Assembly: GCF_003999195.1 (NCBI RefSeq)
Contig: NZ_RJVR01000335.1
Span: 1 to 45,401 of the forward strand
Length of the DNA stretch: 45,401 bases
Reading direction: 5' to 3'
From: Streptomyces soli
GTDB taxonomy: Bacteria; Actinomycetota; Actinomycetes; Streptomycetales; Streptomycetaceae
Below the pieces are notes generated by a model that was not told the origin of the DNA, ran no database searches, and was given only the letters and a program-made list of their open reading frames with translations. Within the stretch, counting starts at the first letter, position 1; each line of letters opens with the position of its first letter. Positions 41,547 through 45,401 of the stretch are shown in pieces. The translations under genes and the position numbers were made by a program.

Positions 41547-42854
41547 TCATGTGTGGCTTTGGGTCAGCTCCCGCTCGTGCTGTGACGTGCGGTCATGCCG
41601 GGGAAGCAGAAGCGGGGTTGTCAGGATGAGGAGGCCGGCGATCGCGATCGCGGTGCGGGGGCCGGCGACGCCGGCCAGCAGGCCCCACAGGGCGGTCAGG
41701 GCCGCGATGGTGGCGTTGCTGGTGACCGACCACGCGGACAGGGTGCGGGCGACTCGGTCCGTGGCGGTTTGCTCGAGCCGGTAGGTGGCGAACACCGGGT
41801 TGAACACGCCCATGCAGGCGACCAGGCCGAACTGGACGGCGATGACAAGCACGATCCCGCCGGCGCCGGGGCGGATGAAGGCCAACCCGAGCGACCAGCA
41901 CGCGCGCAGTGCCCCGGCGGTGAGCATGACCCTGTGCTGCCCGAACCGCGCGACGAGCCGCCGGGCCAGTCGTGAGCCGATGAGGCCACCGACGCAGGGC
42001 GCCCCGAACGCGAGGCCGTACTGCCAGGGTGCGAACCCCAGGCGGCCGAGCATGAGGACGGCGACCAGCGGCGAGGTCGCCATGATCAGGCCGTTGACCA
42101 GGACCGTGTTGAAGAACAGCGGGCGCAGCGCCGGGTGGGTCAGGATGTAACGCCACCCTTCGAGCAGGTCGCCGACCCGGAGCCGTGGTGCACCGGTCCG
42201 TACGGGGTGCGGCTCCTTCCCGCCGATCGCGCGGATCCCTACTGCCGAGAACAGGTAGCTGACCGCGTTGGCCGCTACGGTCGTCACCGGGCCGAACAGC
42301 CCGATCGCGGCCCCGCCGAGCGGCGGTCCGATCGCGGTGGCGGTCCAGGTCGTGGACTCGAACCGCCCGTTCGCGACCAGCAGGTCCTCCCGCCGTACGA
42401 GCGCTTTCAGGCAGGCGCCACTGGCCGCCCGGAAGGCGATGTCGGCCGCGCCGACGATGACCGACACGACCAGCAGCTGGGCGAAGCTGAGCCAGCCGAA
42501 CACGAACGCTGCGGGGACGCTCATCACCGCCGCGAACCGGGTCAGGTCCATCGCCACCATCACCGGCCGCTTGCGGCGGAACTCCACCCACGGTCCGAGC
42601 GGCACCGCCACCGCCGCACCCACCGCCAGTCCCGCAGCCGCCAGCATCGACACCTCGGTCGGCCCGGCGTGCAGCACGAGGATCGCGGTCAGGGGGAACG
42701 CGTCGAACGCGAGCCACGTGCCGAACGTGCTGACCGCAAACGCCGCCCAGAGCCACTCGAACTGCCGCCCCAGCGACCGCCTGACCACCATGCCCAGCGC
42801 GCCCCTCGCCGTCTCGCCGTCTCGCCCGAACAACCTCACGTCGACCAGTGACAT
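41547..42854 (-). CDS. MFS transporter (EntS-like exporter group)
   Basis: 435 aa, ATG at 42854. Twelve hydrophobic segments are expected; the opening FEWLWAAFAVSTFGTWLAFD and the loop EFRRKRPVMVAMDLTRFA are typical of the MFS_3 group, which includes enterobactin and macrolide exporters. It probably exports a small molecule or drug with a proton gradient. The upstream region carries a TetR-type palindrome, but no TetR gene is nearby; a LysR regulator is divergent. Confidence 0.9.
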   Translation of the reverse strand: MSLVDVRLFGRDGETARGALGMVVRRSLGRQFEWLWAAFAVSTFGTWLAFDAFPLTAILVLHAGPTEVSMLAAAGLAVGAAVAVPLGPWVEFRRKRPVMVAMDLTRFAAVMSVPAAFVFGWLSFAQLLVVSVIVGAADIAFRAASGACLKALVRREDLLVANGRFESTTWTATAIGPPLGGAAIGLFGPVTTVAANAVSYLFSAVGIRAIGGKEPHPVRTGAPRLRVGDLLEGWRYILTHPALRPLFFNTVLVNGLIMATSPLVAVLMLGRLGFAPWQYGLAFGAPCVGGLIGSRLARRLVARFGQHRVMLTAGALRACWSLGLAFIRPGAGGIVLVIAVQFGLVACMGVFNPVFATYRLEQTATDRVARTLSAWSVTSNATIAALTALWGLLAGVAGPRTAIAIAGLLILTTPLLLPRHDRTSQHERELTQSHT

Positions 42855-42885
42855 CCAAGCGAGCAGCAGGCCGGCGGGTCAAACA

Positions 42886-42899
42886 ACCGATCGGTCGGT
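42886..42899. promoter_or_regulatory. TetR-type operator in MFS/LysR divergent region
   Basis: ACCGATCGGT is a perfect 10-bp palindrome extended to ACCGATCGGTCGGT by an overlapping half-site, a pattern usual for TetR-family operators of actinomycete efflux genes. It lies 32 bp upstream of the MFS start. No cognate TetR gene is in the window. Confidence 0.45.
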
Positions 42900-43117
42900 C
42901 ACAACCGTGCGCCCCCTCCAGCGCGGTCTCAGACAGCCGCAGGCTCGGCCCGCGAGCGAGCCGATAACCGCGAGGTATGACAGCCAGGTGTCTGCCTACC
43001 GGTTCGCCGTCGTCCCTGCGGACCGTCAGGATACGCGGAGGTGCACGCCGCGACCTGAAGGATCAAACTGCTCCCGGTTGTTACCCTCAGGGCAAGACCG
43101 AACGAAGGGTGGAGGTC

Positions 43118-43990
43118 ATGGAGTCCCGACCACTGCGCTACTTCGTCGCTGTCGCCGAAGAGCTCAACTTCGCCCGCGCGGCCGAGCGGCTGAGCATCTC
43201 CTCGCCACCCCTGTCCCGGACGATCCGGAAGCTCGAGGCAGAGCTGGGCGTCACCCTGTTCGAGCGAACCACGCACACCGTCGCGCTGACCCAGGCCGGG
43301 ACCGTACTGCTCGCGGAGGCCCGGACCGCGCTGGACGCCCTCGAGGCGGCCGGACGGCGAGCACGGCGCGCGGGCAGCCCGGAGCCGAAGCTGGTCCTGG
43401 CGGTAAAGGCCGACGGCGACGCGGGGCTGATGGAAGCAATCCTGGCGAGATACGCAGCCGAGCCCGCGTCCGAACCGGTCGCGGTCCGGCTGTGCGGATG
43501 GGGCGAACAACCACGACTCCTGCGCCAGGGTGAAGCCGACGCCGCCCTGATCCACGAACCGTTCGACCACACCGGCCTCGACGCCGAGACGGTGACCGTC
43601 GAGCCACGCGTCGTCGCCCTCGCGGCAGCGCACCCGCTCGCCGCGCGCGATCGCGTCAGCCTGGCCGACCTCGACCTACCCGTCTCCGAGCCGACATATC
43701 CCGGCGACCTTCACCGGTACCTCGACAAGATCGTCGACGAGTACGGGGTCCGCGACCTCCCCCAGCTGCTCAAGCTCGTCGCGCTCGGCGACATCATCAC
43801 TCTGCTGCCCGAATCCGTCGTCTCGCTGTACCCGCGCCCTGGCGTCGTCTACCGCTACGTCCCGGACGCCCCGCCCGCAACCTTGGCCATCGCCTGGCCG
43901 CAGCAGTCCCGATCGCCGGCCACCGCAGCGCTCGTCCGCGCCGCCGGCTCCCTGGCCGACCCGGAAGGTGCGCATGTCCGACGTGGCTGA
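43118..43990 (+). CDS. LysR-family transcriptional regulator
   Basis: 290 aa from the ATG at 43118 with GGAGG just upstream; the longer open frame before it is not protein-like. The helix-turn-helix is MESRPLRYFVAVAEELNFAR, AAERLSISSPPLSRTIRKLE, and the remainder is a LysR substrate-binding domain. LysR proteins activate divergent or neighbouring genes on binding an inducer. Here the next gene, an FAD-linked oxidase, starts inside it with a 17-bp overlap, and the MFS gene is divergent; either could be its target. Confidence 0.9.
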   Translation: MESRPLRYFVAVAEELNFARAAERLSISSPPLSRTIRKLEAELGVTLFERTTHTVALTQAGTVLLAEARTALDALEAAGRRARRAGSPEPKLVLAVKADGDAGLMEAILARYAAEPASEPVAVRLCGWGEQPRLLRQGEADAALIHEPFDHTGLDAETVTVEPRVVALAAAHPLAARDRVSLADLDLPVSEPTYPGDLHRYLDKIVDEYGVRDLPQLLKLVALGDIITLLPESVVSLYPRPGVVYRYVPDAPPATLAIAWPQQSRSPATAALVRAAGSLADPEGAHVRRG

Positions 43991-45401
43991 TTCCACCGAG
44001 CTGTCGGCCGCTCTGCGGCGTGCCGGTCTGCGCGAGGTCGACGTCTCGACCCGGCGCCGGGCCGAGTACTCGACCGATGCCTCGCTCTACCGGGTGGTTC
44101 CGGCCGCGGTCGCCTTCCCCAGGTCGGCGGACGAGGTCATCGGTGCGATGGAGGTGTGCCGCTCCCTGGGGGTGCCGGTGACGGCACGCGGGGCCGGTAC
44201 CTCCATCGCGGGCAATGCGGTTGGCTCCGGCCTGGTGCTGGAGTTCTCGCGGCACCTGTCGCGTATCCGTGCGATCGACCCGGAGCGGGCCACAGCCGAG
44301 GTCGACCCCGGTGTGGTTCTCAGCCGGCTGCAGGCCGCGGCCGGCCCGCACGGCCTGCGTTTCGGGCCCGATCCGTCGACGCATACCCGGTGCACGATCG
44401 GCGGCATGATCGGCAACAACGCCTGCGGCTCGCGCGCGCTCGGCTACGGCCGCACCTCGGACAACGTGGTGGCGTTGGACGTGGTCACCGGTGGCGGGGA
44501 ACGGCTGGACCTGGCGTCGCCGGCCGCCGCCGGCTCCTCCCCCACCCTGTCCGCACTCAAGGAGGTGGTCGCCGGCAATCTCGCGGCGATCCGTACCGAA
44601 CTGGGCCGGTTCGGGCGGCAGGTGTCCGGCTATTCACTGGAGCATCTGCTCCCCGAGCGCGGGTTCGACGTCTCCCGAGCCCTGGTCGGCACGGAGGGGA
44701 CGCTCGCCATCCTGCTCGGCGCGACGGTACGCCTGGTGCGTACCCCCGCGGCCACGGTCCTGGTCGTGCTGGGCTACCCCGACATGGCCGCGGCGGCTGA
44801 CGCGGTGCCGGCTCTGCTGTCGCATGCGCCGGTGGCGGTCGAGGGCCTGGACGCGCGGATCACCGAGGTGGTGGCCGCGCGACGGGGGCCCGCGTCGCTG
44901 CCCGCCATGCCGCGGGGCGGCGGCTGGCTGCTGGTGGAGCTGGCCGGCGCCGACGCGGGGGAACTCGGCTCTGCGGCAGCGGCGTTGATCGACGATTCCG
45001 CAGCCCTCGATTCCCGGCTTGTTACGGCCCCGGCCGAGGCAGTGGCGTTGTGGCGGATCCGTGAGGACGGCGCCGGCCTCGCGGCGCGGCCGGTGGGCGG
45101 CCGCAGTGCGCACGCCGGCTGGGAGGACGCGGCCGTACCGCCCGAGAGGCTGGGCGTGTACCTGCGGGAGTTCGAAGCGCTGATGGCGGCCCATGGTCTG
45201 ACCGGCGTGCCGTACGGGCATTTCGGTGACGGCTGCGTGCACGTACGGATCGACTTCCCGCTGGAGCGGCCGGGTGGCCGGAAGGTCTTCCGTGCCTTCC
45301 TGTTGGACGCGGCGGAGTTGGTGGCGTCGCACGGCGGCTCGATGTCCGGGGAGCACGGTGACGGGCGGGCCCGTGGCGAGCTGCTGCCCCTGATGTACTC
45401 A
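43974..45401 (+). CDS. FAD-linked oxidase, GlcD/D-lactate dehydrogenase type (cut by window edge)
   Basis: 476 codons from ATG 43974 with no stop before the window end. The FAD-binding type 4 domain is clear (SLGVPVTARGAGTSIAGNAV, TIGGMIGNNACGSRALGYGR, RALVGTEGTLAILL), then the FAD oxidase C-terminal domain (YGHFGDGCVHVRIDFPL, HGGSMSGEHGDGRARGELLP). Proteins of this form often continue into two iron-sulfur cluster motifs (900-plus aa) or stop near 480-500; which one applies cannot be seen. They oxidise D-2-hydroxy acids such as glycolate or D-lactate. The gene overlaps the LysR gene by 17 bp and is probably cotranscribed. Confidence 0.88.
   Translation, partial: MSDVADSTELSAALRRAGLREVDVSTRRRAEYSTDASLYRVVPAAVAFPRSADEVIGAMEVCRSLGVPVTARGAGTSIAGNAVGSGLVLEFSRHLSRIRAIDPERATAEVDPGVVLSRLQAAAGPHGLRFGPDPSTHTRCTIGGMIGNNACGSRALGYGRTSDNVVALDVVTGGGERLDLASPAAAGSSPTLSALKEVVAGNLAAIRTELGRFGRQVSGYSLEHLLPERGFDVSRALVGTEGTLAILLGATVRLVRTPAATVLVVLGYPDMAAAADAVPALLSHAPVAVEGLDARITEVVAARRGPASLPAMPRGGGWLLVELAGADAGELGSAAAALIDDSAALDSRLVTAPAEAVALWRIREDGAGLAARPVGGRSAHAGWEDAAVPPERLGVYLREFEALMAAHGLTGVPYGHFGDGCVHVRIDFPLERPGGRKVFRAFLLDAAELVASHGGSMSGEHGDGRARGELLPLMYS

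Noticed and set aside
1..45401. tRNA, rRNA, integrase or attachment site that would define a genomic island
   Set aside because: None was recognised on either strand by eye; a tRNA scan would be needed to exclude short ones.

Overview
The window reads as a high-GC actinomycete chromosome, most likely Streptomyces or a close relative. The supporting signs are very high G+C with strong G/C preference at third codon positions, frequent GTG/TTG starts, a DUF397 protein, MmyB-type and cupin-type XRE regulators, a GAF-PP2C-HATPase phosphatase and secreted hydrolases with LacI-type operators. No rRNA, tRNA, CRISPR array, complete transposon or prophage was recognised. The mixture of catabolic islands and broken genes suggests an accessory or chromosome-arm region (inference).

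Layout: (1) 1-4.7 kb, minus strand: a tightly coupled operon of NCS1 permease, isochorismatase-like hydrolase, GntR/HutC regulator, ADP-ribosylglycohydrolase-family protein and PfkB sugar kinase (cut by the window edge). It looks like import, deglycosylation and phosphorylation of a nucleoside-like compound. (2) 4.7-8.8 kb: small genes, including a divergent XRE regulator/SDR pair, a four-helix membrane protein, an orphan DUF397 gene with remnants of a regulator and a PIN protein behind it, an intact Phd/PIN toxin-antitoxin pair and a small unknown. (3) 8.8-14.2 kb: a secreted M4 metalloprotease facing away from a large membrane CHASE3-HAMP-GAF-SpoIIE-HATPase phosphatase. (4) 14.2-17.0 kb: a decay zone with a galE lacking its Rossmann N-terminus, a ugd with a one-base insertion, and two head-to-head gene remnants that have both lost their 5' ends. 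(5) 17.1-27.5 kb, plus strand: a carbohydrate island with a LacI regulator, a 48-bp perfect palindrome, a sugar ABC importer (binding protein and two permeases, no ATPase), a GH38 alpha-mannosidase and a GH2 beta-galactosidase. (6) 27.7-27.9 kb: a MITE-like element with 23-bp perfect inverted termini.

(7) 27.9-39.9 kb: a second catabolic island. On the minus strand are an SSNA/TRZ-type amidohydrolase, a creatininase-family hydrolase, an NCS1 permease, an amidohydrolase-2 enzyme, an M20 hydrolase, a complete polar amino acid ABC importer and an enolase-superfamily epimerase, followed upstream by an XRE-cupin regulator. Divergent from the regulator is an allantoicase. Six copies of a YGTTAAG motif sit only in the two noncoding regions flanking the regulator, so this may be one regulon for a cyclic ureide, guanidino or acyl-amino-acid type nitrogen source. 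The substrate is not known. (8) 39.9-45.4 kb: a secreted GH64 beta-1,3-glucanase with a discoidin-like module and a clear LacI-type operator, an MFS exporter, a LysR regulator and an FAD-linked oxidase (cut by the window edge).

The most notable items are the 48-bp palindrome, the GTTAAG-marked nitrogen island, the permease/hydrolase/ADP-ribosylglycohydrolase/kinase operon, the MITE-like repeat, and the number of scars (galE, ugd, PIN and XRE remnants, double 5' deletion).
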